A stretch of 64,000 nt of DNA from Brevundimonas sp. (GCF_013912065.1 NZ_JACESA010000004.1:1-64000); one strand, 5' to 3'. Positions 1-10,985 are shown, numbered from the stretch's first letter. A program made the numbers and translations. The notes: generated by a model not told the origin, from the sequence alone.

Positions 1-86
1 GCCATGAAGGCCTCCTTGAATGATCGTGACTGAGGGCGCCCCTCGCGGCGCCCTCAGTCACGATCATTCAAGGAGGCCTTCATGGC
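1..86. repeat. Perfect 40-bp inverted repeat with 6-base loop
   Basis: Bases 1-40 are the exact reverse complement of bases 47-86, with a loop cctcgc at 41-46. The inner part (about 31-56) alone would be a plausible GC-rich hairpin terminator, but the perfect pairing continues outward through the AAGGAGG ribosome binding site (70-76) and the ATG (82-84) of the first gene. The left arm ends exactly at base 1, so its true extent is unknown. This could be a real palindrome or a fold-back at a contig or assembly end. Confidence 0.9.
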
Positions 87-1401
87 TCCCCGCATCCTCG
101 TCGGCGCCTGCGCCGGCGTCTCCCTGCTCGCCCCGAACCTCGTCCTAGCCCAGGCCGCCTCAGCGCAGGACCACTCCCACCACCAGACAGCCGATCCACA
201 CGCCGGCCATGACATGCCTGCCACTCCGCACGCTATGACCAGCCCCTACGGCCCCTGGCCCATGAGCCGGGACGCCTCGGGCACCAGCTGGCAGCCCGAC
301 TCGGGCGAACACGCCGGCATCCACACCGTCCGGGGCGACTGGACCGTCATGACCCACGCCCTGCTCAACCTGACTTACGACAGTCAGTCCGGCCCCCGCG
401 GCGGCGACAAGACCTTCGTCTCGGGCATGCTGATGACCACCGCCCGCCGCGACTTCGACGACGGCTCGACCCTGAACCTGCGGGCCATGCTCAGCCCCGA
501 CCCGCTGATGGGCAAGTCCGGCTATCCCCTGCTGCTGGCGGCGGGCGAGACGGCGAACGGCGTCGATCCCCTGGTCGATCGCCAGCATCCGCACGACTTT
601 TTCATGGAGCTATCGGCCAGCTATTCGAAGCGCCTGTCCGAAAAAGACAGCCTCTACGGCTACATCGGCCTGCCCGGCGAGCCTGCCTTCGGCCCGCCCG
701 CCTTCATGCACCGGATGAGCGCCATGGACAGTCCCGAGGCGCCGATCACCCACCACTGGCTCGACTCGACCCATATCGTCTTCGGCGTCACCACCCTGGG
801 CTGGGCCCACGACCGGTTCAAGATCGAGGCCTCGGCCTTCAAGGGCCGGGAACCGGACGAGGAACGCTGGAACATCGATCAGCCCCGTCTGGACAGCTGG
901 TCGGTGCGCGGGGCCTGGAACCCGACCGCCGACTGGTCCCTTCAGGTCTCCTACGCCGATGTCTCGGCCCCGGAACAGCTCGAACCGGACGAGGACGAGA
1001 CCAAATGGTCGGCCAGCGCCATCCACACCCGACGCCTGGGCGATGCCGGCTGGTGGTCGTCGACCCTGGCCTGGGGCCGCAAGACCAATGATCACGACGA
1101 ATCCAAGGACGGCTGGCTGCTGGAATCCGCCGTCCATCCGAACGACCGCTGGACTGTCTTCGCCCGCGCCGAACGGATCGAGACGGACGAACTGGCCCCC
1201 GGCGTCGGCGGCGGGCACGGAGAACTCCATACGGTCAGCAAGGCCTCGGTCGGGGCGGTGCGCGACTGGCGGCTGGCTGAACACGTGAGGTTCGGCCTAG
1301 GCGCCCTTTATGCGATGAACCGCGTGCCGGACGCGCTGGAGTCCCTGTACGGCGGGGATCCGGACGGCGGGATGATCTTCATCCGCCTGAAGATCGACTG
1401 A
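82..1401 (+). CDS. Exported outer-membrane beta-barrel-like protein, His-rich N-terminus
   Basis: The 439-residue product begins with a signal peptide (hydrophobic residues about 5-23, possible cleavage after an AxA near residue 25-28). A His/Met-rich segment follows (residues about 30-52, including DHSHHQ and HAGHDMP). The rest has many Trp/Tyr residues and alternating hydrophobic strands, such as DWSLQVSYADV and WWSSTLAWGR, ending GGMIFIRLKID, as in an outer-membrane barrel. The motif DRQHPHDFFMEL is conspicuous. My recollection, not checked, is that such proteins often occur in copper-resistance loci; no other copper gene is visible here. The start is set by AAGGAGG six bases upstream of ATG, inside the palindrome. 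Its function is not established. Confidence 0.75.
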   Translation: MAPRILVGACAGVSLLAPNLVLAQAASAQDHSHHQTADPHAGHDMPATPHAMTSPYGPWPMSRDASGTSWQPDSGEHAGIHTVRGDWTVMTHALLNLTYDSQSGPRGGDKTFVSGMLMTTARRDFDDGSTLNLRAMLSPDPLMGKSGYPLLLAAGETANGVDPLVDRQHPHDFFMELSASYSKRLSEKDSLYGYIGLPGEPAFGPPAFMHRMSAMDSPEAPITHHWLDSTHIVFGVTTLGWAHDRFKIEASAFKGREPDEERWNIDQPRLDSWSVRGAWNPTADWSLQVSYADVSAPEQLEPDEDETKWSASAIHTRRLGDAGWWSSTLAWGRKTNDHDESKDGWLLESAVHPNDRWTVFARAERIETDELAPGVGGGHGELHTVSKASVGAVRDWRLAEHVRFGLGALYAMNRVPDALESLYGGDPDGGMIFIRLKID

Positions 1402-1405
1402 AGCC

Positions 1406-1564
1406 TCAGGCCCGCCCGGTTTCGGCCGGGTGGGCCGACGGGGCGTCCATGCCGCGGGCGACCCCGTAGCCGAGCGCCGCCATGCCGAACACGAGCCCCA
1501 GGCCGCCGGCGATGAGCACCACGCGAAAATGCCGGTGCAAGTGATAGAGCAGCTCGCCGATCAT
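1406..1564 (-). CDS. Small single-pass membrane protein
   Basis: This is a 52-residue product with one clear transmembrane segment (about residues 14-36, rich in Val, Leu, Ala and Gly) after a basic His/Arg stretch LYHLHRHFR. The tail is short and polar. The frame is open up to 1612, but the start at 1564 has an AGGA about 11 bases upstream while the outer ATG at 1612 has no ribosome binding site. It converges with the preceding gene, leaving four bases between the stops. I do not recognise the family; it may be an accessory partner of the neighbouring exported protein or may not be expressed. Confidence 0.5.
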   Translation of the reverse strand: MIGELLYHLHRHFRVVLIAGGLGLVFGMAALGYGVARGMDAPSAHPAETGRA

Positions 1565-1665
1565 CGACGGTCCATCCTGTCGGATCGTCCCATTTCGATC
1601 CGTTCCAGGCATTTTACTGCAAAACCGACGCCTGACGGAATCGCAGGTCCGTGAACGCGGTTTGA

Positions 1666-3381
<1,716 letters not shown>

Positions 3382-3383
3382 TC

Positions 3384-3416
3384 AAAAGAAGAAAGCGCGC
3401 CCTGCGGCGCGCTTTC
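3384..3416 (-). terminator. Rho-independent terminator after secG
   Basis: Arms at 3391-3401 and 3406-3416 form a perfect 11-bp GC-rich stem with a CTGC loop. Read on the minus strand the stem is followed by TTCTTTT, so it should stop transcripts coming from secG (and tpiA) before pyrG. Confidence 0.85.
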
Positions 3417-3440
3417 GGAAGTCGGTCGTGTCGCCCGCCG

Positions 3441-3863
3441 TTACTGGGCGGGCTGCTGGGCCGGCGCCGGCGCGGCGGTCACACTGGCCTCGAGGTCGTC
3501 CAGCGAAGGCGCCGCCGGCTGGGCCGGAGCGGCCGGCTGCTGCTGGGCCGGTTGCTGCTGCTGGGTCTGCGGCGTGGTGGCCAGCGAACCCACGGCGTCG
3601 GCGTCGATTATCGACACCGAGGCGCGGTCCATATTGCCGACGACCGTCAGGACGATGGTCAGGCCGAACAGCAGAGCCGCCAGGACCCAGGTCACCTTGG
3701 TCAAAAGATTGCCGGCGCCCCGCGCCGTCATGAAGCCCGAAGGTCCGCCGCCCATGCCAAGGGCGCCGCCCTCGGACCGCTGCAGCAGCACGACGCCCGT
3801 CAGGGAGACGGCGACCAGGATGATGGCGACGAGCAGGATGGTCTGGAGCATGGCGTCATTCAT
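3441..3863 (-). CDS. secG: Preprotein translocase subunit SecG
   Basis: SecG is the small inner-membrane subunit of the SecYEG channel and assists SecA-driven export. The 140-residue product has two transmembrane helices (about residues 7-26 and 53-75) joined by the typical cytoplasmic loop LLQRSEGGALGMGGGPSGF. A long Pro/Gln/Ala-rich C-terminal tail makes it longer than the roughly 75-110 residues usual for the family; such tails occur in alphaproteobacterial SecG. ATG at 3863 is used; an internal Met lies four codons later. It sits 78 bases downstream of tpiA, a pairing common in bacteria. Confidence 0.95.
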   Translation of the reverse strand: MNDAMLQTILLVAIILVAVSLTGVVLLQRSEGGALGMGGGPSGFMTARGAGNLLTKVTWVLAALLFGLTIVLTVVGNMDRASVSIIDADAVGSLATTPQTQQQQPAQQQPAAPAQPAAPSLDDLEASVTAAPAPAQQPAQ

Positions 3864-3941
3864 GTGGGCGCGGAGCTGCGCCGATCAAGCGGGGGCGTCT
3901 ATCACCGAAGCGGCCGGGGGGCAAACCTCAAGCCGCGCCGG

Positions 3942-4688
3942 TCAGGCGGCGCGAATGATCTTCAGAAAATCCTCGGCCAACAGCGAGGCGCCGCCGACCA
4001 GGGCCCCGCCCACTTCCGGCGTGGTCAGAATCTCGGCCGCATTGTCCGGCTTGACCGAGCCGCCGTACAGGATCGGCGCGCGCCGGGCGGCCTCGCCCAG
4101 CCGTTTGACGATGGCGGCGCGCACGGCGGCGTGGACCTCGGCGATCTGTTCCAGGGTCGGCGTCAGACCGGTGCCGATGGCCCAGACCGGCTCATAGGCG
4201 ACGGCGAAGGGCCGTTCGGACAAGCCGTCCGGCAGAGAACCCTCGACCTGGGCGCTGACCACGCTGACGGCCTGGCCCGCCTCGCGCTGCTCCAAGGTTT
4301 CGCCGACGCAAATGATCGGTTCGAGGCCGGCCGCGATCGCGGCCTCGGCCTTGGCCGCCACCAGGGCGTCGGTTTCGCCAAAGGCCGCCCGCCGCTCCGA
4401 ATGGCCCAGGATCACCAAGGTGGCGCCGGCGTCGGCCAGCATTTCCGCCGACACCGAACCGGTGAAGGCGCCGGACGCCTTTTCGTGACAATCCTGCCCG
4501 CCCAGTTCGACCCTGCCCCCCGCCAGGGCCGCCCGCATACGGTCCGTCAGGGTCGCGGGAGGACAAAGGGCGATGCGGCACATGGGCGATGCGTCCACCG
4601 CTTCCTTCAGGGCCAGGGCCTCCGACACGGCGGCTGAAACGCCGTGCATTTTCCAATTGCCGACAATGAACTTCACGGATTGTTTCAT
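3942..4688 (-). CDS. tpiA: Triosephosphate isomerase
   Basis: This glycolytic enzyme interconverts dihydroxyacetone phosphate and glyceraldehyde 3-phosphate in the cytosol. The 248-residue TIM barrel has the N-terminal VGNWKMHG with the catalytic Lys, the electrophilic His in ILGHSERR and the catalytic Glu in AYEPVWAIGTG, plus the phosphate-binding LYGGSVKPDNA near the C-terminus. It is divergent from the foldase gene at 4828, leaving 139 bases that must hold both promoters, and it leads into secG. Confidence 0.98.
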   Translation of the reverse strand: MKQSVKFIVGNWKMHGVSAAVSEALALKEAVDASPMCRIALCPPATLTDRMRAALAGGRVELGGQDCHEKASGAFTGSVSAEMLADAGATLVILGHSERRAAFGETDALVAAKAEAAIAAGLEPIICVGETLEQREAGQAVSVVSAQVEGSLPDGLSERPFAVAYEPVWAIGTGLTPTLEQIAEVHAAVRAAIVKRLGEAARRAPILYGGSVKPDNAAEILTTPEVGGALVGGASLLAEDFLKIIRAA

Positions 4689-4827
4689 CGGGCCTGTCTA
4701 GGGGCCAGAAACCGTCAAGCCAAGGGGGGCGCCGCAATCTGGACATCAAGCCGTCCTTGCGGGAGCGCGCCTGCCCCGACTATACGCCGCTGATACGCCG
4801 ACGTCGGCGCCTATACCGGGTTCTCGA

Positions 4828-6735
4828 ATGATCACCGCCTTTCGCGCCTTCTCGCGTTCCAAGTGGGCCGCCGGCCTCCTCGTCCTGATCGCGATCAGCT
4901 TCGTGGTCGTCGGCGCGCGCATGGACGTGTTCGCCAACCTGGGCCCCAGGCACGTGATCGACGCCGGCGATCGTTCGATGAACGAGGCCGAGTTCAGCGC
5001 CGCCTTCGGCCGTGTGCGCGAGAACATCCAGCAACAGGCCGGCCGTCCCGTCACCAACGAAGATCTGATCGCCGAGAACATCCACACCCGTTTCCTGGAC
5101 AGCCAGACCGAACAGCTGGGCTTCGTGAACTGGGCCTGGAAGGCCGGCATCCGCCCCGGCAAGGAGCTGATCGTCAAGCAGATCCGCCAGGTCCCGGCCT
5201 TCTTCAACTCGGTCACCCGCGAGTTCGACCAGCAGGCCTATGAAAGCGCCCTGGCCCAGCAGAGCCTGACCCCCGCCATGCTGGAGCAGGACCTGCGAGA
5301 CCAATACACGACCGAACATTTCGGCTCCGCCATCTTCGCCGGCGCCCGCGCGCCGCGCATCTACGGCGCCCTGCTCGCCGGCGCCGCTTTCGAAACCCGC
5401 GACGGCCGCTGGTTCGAGGTCACGCCGGCCATGGTCGGCGAGGTCCCGGCGCCGACGGACGCCCAGTTGAACGCCTTCATCCAGGAGAACGCGGAGCGTC
5501 TGCGCGCCCCCGAGTTCCGCATGGTCTCGGTCGTTCTCTTCAGCCCCGATCCGAGCGCGGTCCCCACCGTCTCCGAGGACCAGATCCGTGAGCGTTTCGA
5601 GTTCAAGAAGGACAGCCTGGGCCGCCCCGAGACCCGCACCTTCGTCACCCTGACGGCGCCCAGCCGCGACGTCGCCCAGAAGATCGCCGCCGCCCTGCGC
5701 GCCGGTCAGTCGCCGGCCGACGTGGGCCGCGCCAACAGCATCCAGCCCGCCAACTTCGACGCCACGCCGCGCAGCGCCATCGGCGACGCCGCCACCGCCG
5801 CGGCCGTCTTCGGCCTGCAGGCCAACCAGGTGTCGGACCCGATCCAGGCCGGCGTCGGCTTCGCCGTCGCCAAGGTCACCGCCATCCAGCCGGCCCAACC
5901 GGCCACGCTCGAGGCCGCCCGCGATCAGATCGTCCAGGAGCTTCGGGCCGAGGACGTGAAGGGCCAGACCTACGCCAAGGTCGAGAAGTACGAAGCCGCC
6001 CGCACGGCTGGCAAGAATCTGGCGGACGCCGCACGCGAGGCCGGCGGCCGCGTCGTCGATCTGCCGCCCTTCACCCAAGACGGCAAACTGCCGAACGGCC
6101 AGGCCCTGAACGCCCCGCCCCAGGTCTTCGAAACGGCCTGGAGCCTGACCAAGGGCGGCGAAAGCGACGTGATCGACGCCGGCCAGGGCCAGTATTTCGC
6201 GGTCCGCGTGAACGACATCCGTCCGTCGGCCCTGCCGAACCTCGCCGAGGTGCGCGCGCCCCTGACCGCCCAGTGGACCCAGCGCGAAATCTCGCGCCGC
6301 CTATCCGCCAAGGCCGAGGAACTGGCCGGCCGCGTCCGCCAGGGCGAGGACATCGCCGCCGTGGCCCGTTCGGTCAACGCGCCCCTGACGGTTCGCACCG
6401 GCGTCGTCCGCGACCAGGCCACCCAACAGTCGCTGGGCGACGGCGTGCTCCAGGGCCTGTTCGGCCAGGGCAAGGGCCAGGTCTTCTCCCAGCCCGGCGA
6501 GGGCGGCTTCCTGGTGGGACGGGTCGACAATATCCACGCCGCCAACCCGACGGTCGCCGGGCCGCTGGCTGAGCAGGCTCGCCCGCGCATCACCCAGGAA
6601 CTGGTTCAGGCCATGGTCCAGGCTGAAATGACGGCCGGCGCCCAACGCTCCAAGGCCAAGAACGACGTGGGTCTGGCGCGTCAGGCCCTGGGCCTGTCCG
6701 CCGAGCCGACGGCGCCCGCCGCCCCGGCCCAATGA
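4828..6735 (+). CDS. Peptidylprolyl isomerase, PpiD/SurA-type periplasmic foldase
   Basis: The 635-residue protein has an N-terminal membrane anchor (about residues 13-30, hydrophobic after SRSKWA) and a large periplasmic part. The region after the anchor resembles the SurA/PpiD chaperone N-domain, and a parvulin (PpiC-type) domain lies in the middle (about residues 225-360, with GRPETRTFVTL and GVGFAVAKVTAI). A second PPIase-like segment follows. This is the PpiD architecture: an inner-membrane chaperone acting on newly exported outer-membrane and periplasmic proteins. Its stop overlaps the start of trpE (ATGA), so translation of the trp genes appears coupled to it, an arrangement I recall from other alphaproteobacteria. 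Confidence 0.88.
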   Translation: MITAFRAFSRSKWAAGLLVLIAISFVVVGARMDVFANLGPRHVIDAGDRSMNEAEFSAAFGRVRENIQQQAGRPVTNEDLIAENIHTRFLDSQTEQLGFVNWAWKAGIRPGKELIVKQIRQVPAFFNSVTREFDQQAYESALAQQSLTPAMLEQDLRDQYTTEHFGSAIFAGARAPRIYGALLAGAAFETRDGRWFEVTPAMVGEVPAPTDAQLNAFIQENAERLRAPEFRMVSVVLFSPDPSAVPTVSEDQIRERFEFKKDSLGRPETRTFVTLTAPSRDVAQKIAAALRAGQSPADVGRANSIQPANFDATPRSAIGDAATAAAVFGLQANQVSDPIQAGVGFAVAKVTAIQPAQPATLEAARDQIVQELRAEDVKGQTYAKVEKYEAARTAGKNLADAAREAGGRVVDLPPFTQDGKLPNGQALNAPPQVFETAWSLTKGGESDVIDAGQGQYFAVRVNDIRPSALPNLAEVRAPLTAQWTQREISRRLSAKAEELAGRVRQGEDIAAVARSVNAPLTVRTGVVRDQATQQSLGDGVLQGLFGQGKGQVFSQPGEGGFLVGRVDNIHAANPTVAGPLAEQARPRITQELVQAMVQAEMTAGAQRSKAKNDVGLARQALGLSAEPTAPAAPAQ

Positions 6736-8249
6736 CCCTGACGGACGATCTCGCGCCCGATTTCGACGCCTTCGCCGCCGGCCTTTCGGCCGGTCGGCCG
6801 CAGGTCGTGGTGCGCCGCCTGATCGACGACCTGGAGACGCCGGTCTCGGCCTATCTGAAACTGGGTCGCGACCGTCCCTACGCCTGCCTGCTGGAGTCCG
6901 TCGAAGGCGGCGCCGTCAAGGGCCGCTATTCGATCCTGACGCTGGATCCTGACGTCGTCTGGCGCTGTCGCTCGAATACAGCAGAGCTGGCGCGCGGTCC
7001 GGCCCTGGCCGAGGGGCGGTTCACGCCCGAGACCCTGCCCACGCTCCAGTCGCTTCGCGCCCTGATCGCCGCGTCCAAGTTTGACCTGCCCGACGGTCTG
7101 CCGCCTATGGCCGCCGGACTGTTCGGCGTGTTCGGCTATGACATGGTGCGTCTGCTGGAGCCGCTGGGCGAGCCCAATCCGGATCCGCTGGACCTGCCGG
7201 ATGCGGTCCTGACGCGACCGTCGTTGGTCGCCATCTTCGATTCGGTGCGTCACGAGATCGTGCTGGTGGCCGCCGCCTATCCGGACGCGGGCGCCGCGCC
7301 GCGCGAGGCCTTCGACGCCGCCGTGGCCCGACTGGATGCGTTCGAAACCGCACTGCGCGAGCCCCTGCCGACGCGCCCGGCCCCTCGCCCGACCCCGGCG
7401 CCGGAGTTCGTCTCTCCGGTGGACGAGGCCGGCTTCGGCGACATGGTCGCCCGGGCCAAGGACTATATTTCGGCCGGCGACATCTTCCAGGTCGTGCTCA
7501 GCCACCGCTTCTCCGCGCCCTGGACCGAAGACCCCTTCGCCTTCTACAGGTCGCTGCGTCGCCAGAACCCGTCGCCCTACCTGTTCTATCTGAACTTCGA
7601 GGGCTTCCAGCTGGCCGGGTCCAGCCCGGAAATCCTGGTCCGGCTCAAGGACGGCGAAGTCACCATCCGCCCGCTGGCGGGAACCCGGATGCGCGGCGCC
7701 ACGCCCGAGGCGGACAGGGCGCTGGAAGTCGAACTTCTGGCCGATCCCAAGGAACGGGCCGAACATCTGATGCTGCTGGACCTGGGCCGCAACGACGTCG
7801 GCCGTGTCGCCGCGCCGGGGACGGTCGAAGTCACGGAAAGCTTCGTCGTCGAACGCTACAGCCAGGTCATGCACATCGTCTCCAATGTGCGCGGCAAGGC
7901 CGACCCGAAACTGGACGCCGTCGACACCCTGCTGGCCGCCCTTCCCGCCGGCACCCTGTCGGGCGCGCCCAAGGTGCGGGCCATGGAAGTGATCGACGAA
8001 CTGGAGACCGAAAAGCGCGGCGTCGGCTACGGCGGCGGCGTCGGCTATATTTCGGCCGGGGGCGAGGCGGACATCTGCATCACCCTGCGCACCGCCCTGT
8101 TCGCGGACGATAAGATCTTCGTCCAGGCCGGCGCCGGCGTGGTGGCCGACAGCGACCCGGCAGCCGAATACGCCGAAACCCGGCACAAGGCGCGCGCCCC
8201 CATGCGGGCCGCCGACGACGCCTGGCGCTTCCGCACCGGCAATCGCTAG
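6732..8249 (+). CDS. trpE: Anthranilate synthase component I
   Basis: TrpE makes anthranilate from chorismate using ammonia delivered by TrpG, the first committed step of tryptophan synthesis. The 505-residue protein carries the feedback site LLES near residue 55 (YACLLESVEGG), and the chorismate-binding domain shows FQVVLSHRF, GSSPEIL, RPLAGTRMRG, DLGRNDVGRV, LPAGTLSGAPK and the C-terminal GAGVVADSDPAAEY. The ATG overlaps the preceding stop by four bases, so there is no room for a Trp leader peptide immediately upstream; any tryptophan control must act elsewhere or through feedback inhibition. Confidence 0.98.
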   Translation: MTLTDDLAPDFDAFAAGLSAGRPQVVVRRLIDDLETPVSAYLKLGRDRPYACLLESVEGGAVKGRYSILTLDPDVVWRCRSNTAELARGPALAEGRFTPETLPTLQSLRALIAASKFDLPDGLPPMAAGLFGVFGYDMVRLLEPLGEPNPDPLDLPDAVLTRPSLVAIFDSVRHEIVLVAAAYPDAGAAPREAFDAAVARLDAFETALREPLPTRPAPRPTPAPEFVSPVDEAGFGDMVARAKDYISAGDIFQVVLSHRFSAPWTEDPFAFYRSLRRQNPSPYLFYLNFEGFQLAGSSPEILVRLKDGEVTIRPLAGTRMRGATPEADRALEVELLADPKERAEHLMLLDLGRNDVGRVAAPGTVEVTESFVVERYSQVMHIVSNVRGKADPKLDAVDTLLAALPAGTLSGAPKVRAMEVIDELETEKRGVGYGGGVGYISAGGEADICITLRTALFADDKIFVQAGAGVVADSDPAAEYAETRHKARAPMRAADDAWRFRTGNR

Positions 8250-8257
8250 CCAAAAGC

Positions 8258-8464
8258 CTAAGGCAGGCGCGTCACGGCCGGTTCGTCGAACTGGACACCC
8301 GGCCCGATCACCACGACCCCGGCCATGATCACCGCCGCCGTCGCCGCCAGGGCGGCGGCGCCCAGGGCCGCGAACGGACTGATGGGCTGCGGCTCGACCA
8401 CGACCAGCTTCGCCTTGGCGGCGGCGATCTTGTCGGCGATGTCTTTTTCAGCGGCGAGTTTCAC
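8258..8464 (-). CDS. Small single-pass membrane protein, antisense within the trp operon
   Basis: The 68-residue product starts with GTG at 8464, three bases after a GGAGG run. Its N-terminal half is charged (KLAAEKDIADKIAAAKAKL, probably helical), followed by one Ala/Val-rich transmembrane segment (about residues 30-56) and a short tail. It lies on the opposite strand in the gap between trpE and trpG. An open frame continues upstream, but only as an antisense shadow of trpG. I do not recognise the family. Codon use fits a real gene but the evidence is limited to start signal, composition and hydrophobicity. Confidence 0.55.
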   Translation of the reverse strand: MKLAAEKDIADKIAAAKAKLVVVEPQPISPFAALGAAALAATAAVIMAGVVVIGPGVQFDEPAVTRLP

Positions 8465-8551
8465 GCCCCTCCATGCCCCCGGCAGTGTTAAGATGCGCTT
8501 TAGCGACGCAGATGCTTGGCGCGGCCGTCGGTCGCGCCTAGAAGCCGAGAC

Positions 8552-9142
8552 ATGATACTCGTCGTCGATAACTACGACAGCTTTACCTATAACCTCGTCC
8601 ACTACCTCGCGGAGTTGGGCGCGCCGACCCATGTGGTGCGCAACGACGACCTGACGGCGGACGAGGCCTGGGCGCTGAACCCCGCCGCGGTCCTGCTGTC
8701 GCCGGGCCCATGCGCCCCCGACCAGGCCGGCGTCTGCCTGCCCCTGATCCAGACCGCCCCGGCCTCCATGCCGATTCTCGGCGTCTGCCTGGGCCACCAG
8801 GCGATCGGCCAGGCCTTCGGCGGCGAGGTGATCCGCGCCAAGACCCTGATGCACGGCAAGACCTCGCCGATCCTGCACGAGGGCCACAGCGTCTTCGCGG
8901 GCCTGCCCTCGCCCTTCACCGCCACCCGCTATCATTCGCTGGCCGTGAAGCGCGAAACCCTGCCCGATTGCCTGGAGGTCACGTCCTGGACCGCCGACGG
9001 CGAGATCATGGGTCTGCGGCACCGCGACCGCCCGATCCACGGCGTCCAGTTCCACCCGGAATCCATCGCCACCGAACACGGCCACGACATGCTGGCCAAC
9101 TTCCTCGAGATCGCCGGCGTGAAGCGCCTCGCGGCCGCCTGA
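8552..9142 (+). CDS. trpG: Anthranilate synthase component II (glutamine amidotransferase)
   Basis: TrpG hydrolyses glutamine and channels ammonia to TrpE. The 196-residue class I amidotransferase starts [15 protein letters not shown]; an upstream in-frame extension of 12 codons lacks family similarity, so ATG at 8552 is chosen. The oxyanion segment [13 protein letters not shown], the nucleophile Cys in [15 protein letters not shown] and the His/Glu pair in [12 protein letters not shown] are intact. It is separated from trpE by about 300 bases holding a small antisense gene, and trpD starts two bases after its stop. Confidence 0.97.
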   Translation: MILVVDNYDSFTYNLVHYLAELGAPTHVVRNDDLTADEAWALNPAAVLLSPGPCAPDQAGVCLPLIQTAPASMPILGVCLGHQAIGQAFGGEVIRAKTLMHGKTSPILHEGHSVFAGLPSPFTATRYHSLAVKRETLPDCLEVTSWTADGEIMGLRHRDRPIHGVQFHPESIATEHGHDMLANFLEIAGVKRLAAA

Positions 9143-9144
9143 TC

Positions 9145-10182
9145 GTGGCAGACGGATTCAAGCCGATCCTCGCCCGGCTGGTCGAGGGCCATCCGCTGAC
9201 GTCCGAACAGGCGCACGACTTCTTCGCCGCCTGTCTGCGTGGCGAGCCGGCCCCGTCCCAGGTCGCCGCCGCCGTCACCGCCCTGCGCATGCGGGGCGAG
9301 ACGGTCGACGAGATCGCCGCCTTCGCCCAGGCCATGCGCGAGGCCGCCCTGACGCTGGACCATCCGTACGAGGTAATCGACACCTGCGGCACCGGCGGCG
9401 ACGGCCAGCACACCTATAATATCTCCACCGCCGCCGCCCTGGTCCTGGCCGGCGCGGGGGTGAAGGTCGCCAAACACGGCAATCGGGCCATGTCGTCGCG
9501 ATCCGGCTCGTCCGACGTCCTGTCGATCCTGGGCGTCAATCTGGCGGCTTCCCCGGCTCAGCAGCGCAAGGCGCTGGACGAAGCCGGTATCTGCTTCCTG
9601 TTCGCCCCCGCCTATCACGCGGCCATGCGCCACGTCGGGCCGGTGCGGGCCGAGATCGGTTTCCGTACGGTTTTCAACCTGCTGGGGCCGCTTTCGAACC
9701 CCGCCTCGGCGAAGCGTCAGGTGATGGGCGTCTATGATCCCCGCCTGCTGGAGCCGCTGGTCGAGGTGCTGGGGCGTCTGGGCGCCACCCGGGCCTGGAC
9801 CGTGCACGGCCAGGGCCTGGACGAACTGGCCACCTCCGGCCCCACCGAGGTCGCGGAATGGAAGGACGGCGCCGTCCGCCGCTTCCAGGTCATGCCAGAA
9901 GACGCCGGTCTGGACCGCGCGCCGATCGAGGCCATTCGAGGCGGAGACGCCGAGGACAACGCCGTCGCCCTGCGCGCCCTGCTGGAGGGCCAGGCCGGCC
10001 CCTACCGCGACATCGTCGTGCTGAACGCCGCCGCGGCCCTGGTGGTGTCGGATCGGGCGGCGGACCTGGCCGAGGGCGCCCGCCTCGCCGCCGCCGCCAT
10101 CGACGACGGGCGGGCCGCCCAGGCGCTGGCGCGCCTGGCCCGCATCACCTCCACGCCGCTGGACATGGAAGACGACGCATGA
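9145..10182 (+). CDS. trpD: Anthranilate phosphoribosyltransferase
   Basis: TrpD transfers phosphoribosyl from PRPP to anthranilate, the second step specific to tryptophan synthesis. The 345-residue product has the diagnostic [17 protein letters not shown] near residue 80, [17 protein letters not shown] and the PRPP-site segment GPLSNPA. The start is taken as GTG at 9145, two bases after the trpG stop, which gives the normal family length; the open frame upstream only overlaps trpG. The stop overlaps the trpC start (ATGA). Confidence 0.96.
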   Translation: MADGFKPILARLVEGHPLTSEQAHDFFAACLRGEPAPSQVAAAVTALRMRGETVDEIAAFAQAMREAALTLDHPYEVIDTCGTGGDGQHTYNISTAAALVLAGAGVKVAKHGNRAMSSRSGSSDVLSILGVNLAASPAQQRKALDEAGICFLFAPAYHAAMRHVGPVRAEIGFRTVFNLLGPLSNPASAKRQVMGVYDPRLLEPLVEVLGRLGATRAWTVHGQGLDELATSGPTEVAEWKDGAVRRFQVMPEDAGLDRAPIEAIRGGDAEDNAVALRALLEGQAGPYRDIVVLNAAAALVVSDRAADLAEGARLAAAAIDDGRAAQALARLARITSTPLDMEDDA

Positions 10183-10985
10183 CCGACGTTCTGGACCGTA
10201 TCGCCGCCTACAAGCGCGAGGACGTCGCCGCACGCAAGGCCGCGACGTCTCAGGACGCCGTTGAAGCCCTGGCGCGGACGGCCTCGGCCCCGCGCGGCTT
10301 CCGCGCCGCCCTGGATCGCACCGTCGAGGAGACCGGCCGCCCCGCCCTGATCGCCGAGATCAAGAAGGCCAGCCCGTCCAAGGGCCTGATCCGCGCCGAC
10401 TTCGACCCGACCGCCCTGGCCCTGGCCTATCAGGCCGGGGGCGCATCCTGTCTGTCGGTCCTGACCGACGGCCCCAGCTTCCAGGGCGACGACGCCTATC
10501 TGGGCCAGGCCCGCAACGCGGTCGCCCTGCCCTGCCTGCGCAAGGACTTCCTGGTCGATCCCTGGCAGGTGGCCGAGAGCCGGGCACTGGGCGCCGACTG
10601 CATCCTGATCATCCTGGCCATGATCGACGATCGACTGGCCGCCGAACTGCTGTCCGAGGCCGAGCGGTTCGGCATGGACACCTTGATCGAAACCCATGAC
10701 GAGGCCGAGATGGCCCGCGCCTGCGCGCTGGTCTCGGACCGGGGCGACGCCCTGGTAGGCATCAACAACCGGTCCCTGCGCACCTTCGAGGTCGATCTGG
10801 AGGTCACCGAACGGCTGGCGATGCTCAGCCCCGTCCGCGCCCTGCTGGTGGCCGAAAGCGGCATATTCACGCCCGAGGACGTCGCCCGCGTCTCCGCCGC
10901 CCATGCCCAGGCCATACTGGTCGGCGAGAGCCTGATGCGTCAGCCCGATGTCGAGGCCGCCACCCGCGCCCTTCTGGCGGTCTGA
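10179..10985 (+). CDS. trpC: Indole-3-glycerol phosphate synthase
   Basis: TrpC closes the indole ring, converting carboxyphenylaminodeoxyribulose phosphate to indoleglycerol phosphate. The 268-residue TIM barrel shows the family signature [29 protein letters not shown], the catalytic-loop region and [14 protein letters not shown], ending with the phosphate site [12 protein letters not shown] and ILVGESLM. It starts at an ATGA overlap with trpD. The TrpF activity is not fused to it and trpF, trpB and trpA are not in the window, so the tryptophan pathway is split in this genome. Confidence 0.97.
   Translation: MTDVLDRIAAYKREDVAARKAATSQDAVEALARTASAPRGFRAALDRTVEETGRPALIAEIKKASPSKGLIRADFDPTALALAYQAGGASCLSVLTDGPSFQGDDAYLGQARNAVALPCLRKDFLVDPWQVAESRALGADCILIILAMIDDRLAAELLSEAERFGMDTLIETHDEAEMARACALVSDRGDALVGINNRSLRTFEVDLEVTERLAMLSPVRALLVAESGIFTPEDVARVSAAHAQAILVGESLMRQPDVEAATRALLAV

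Noticed and set aside
6600-6760. Trp-rich leader peptide or attenuator before trpE
   Set aside because: trpE starts inside the stop codon of the foldase gene; no Trp-codon cluster or alternative hairpins were seen in the preceding bases.
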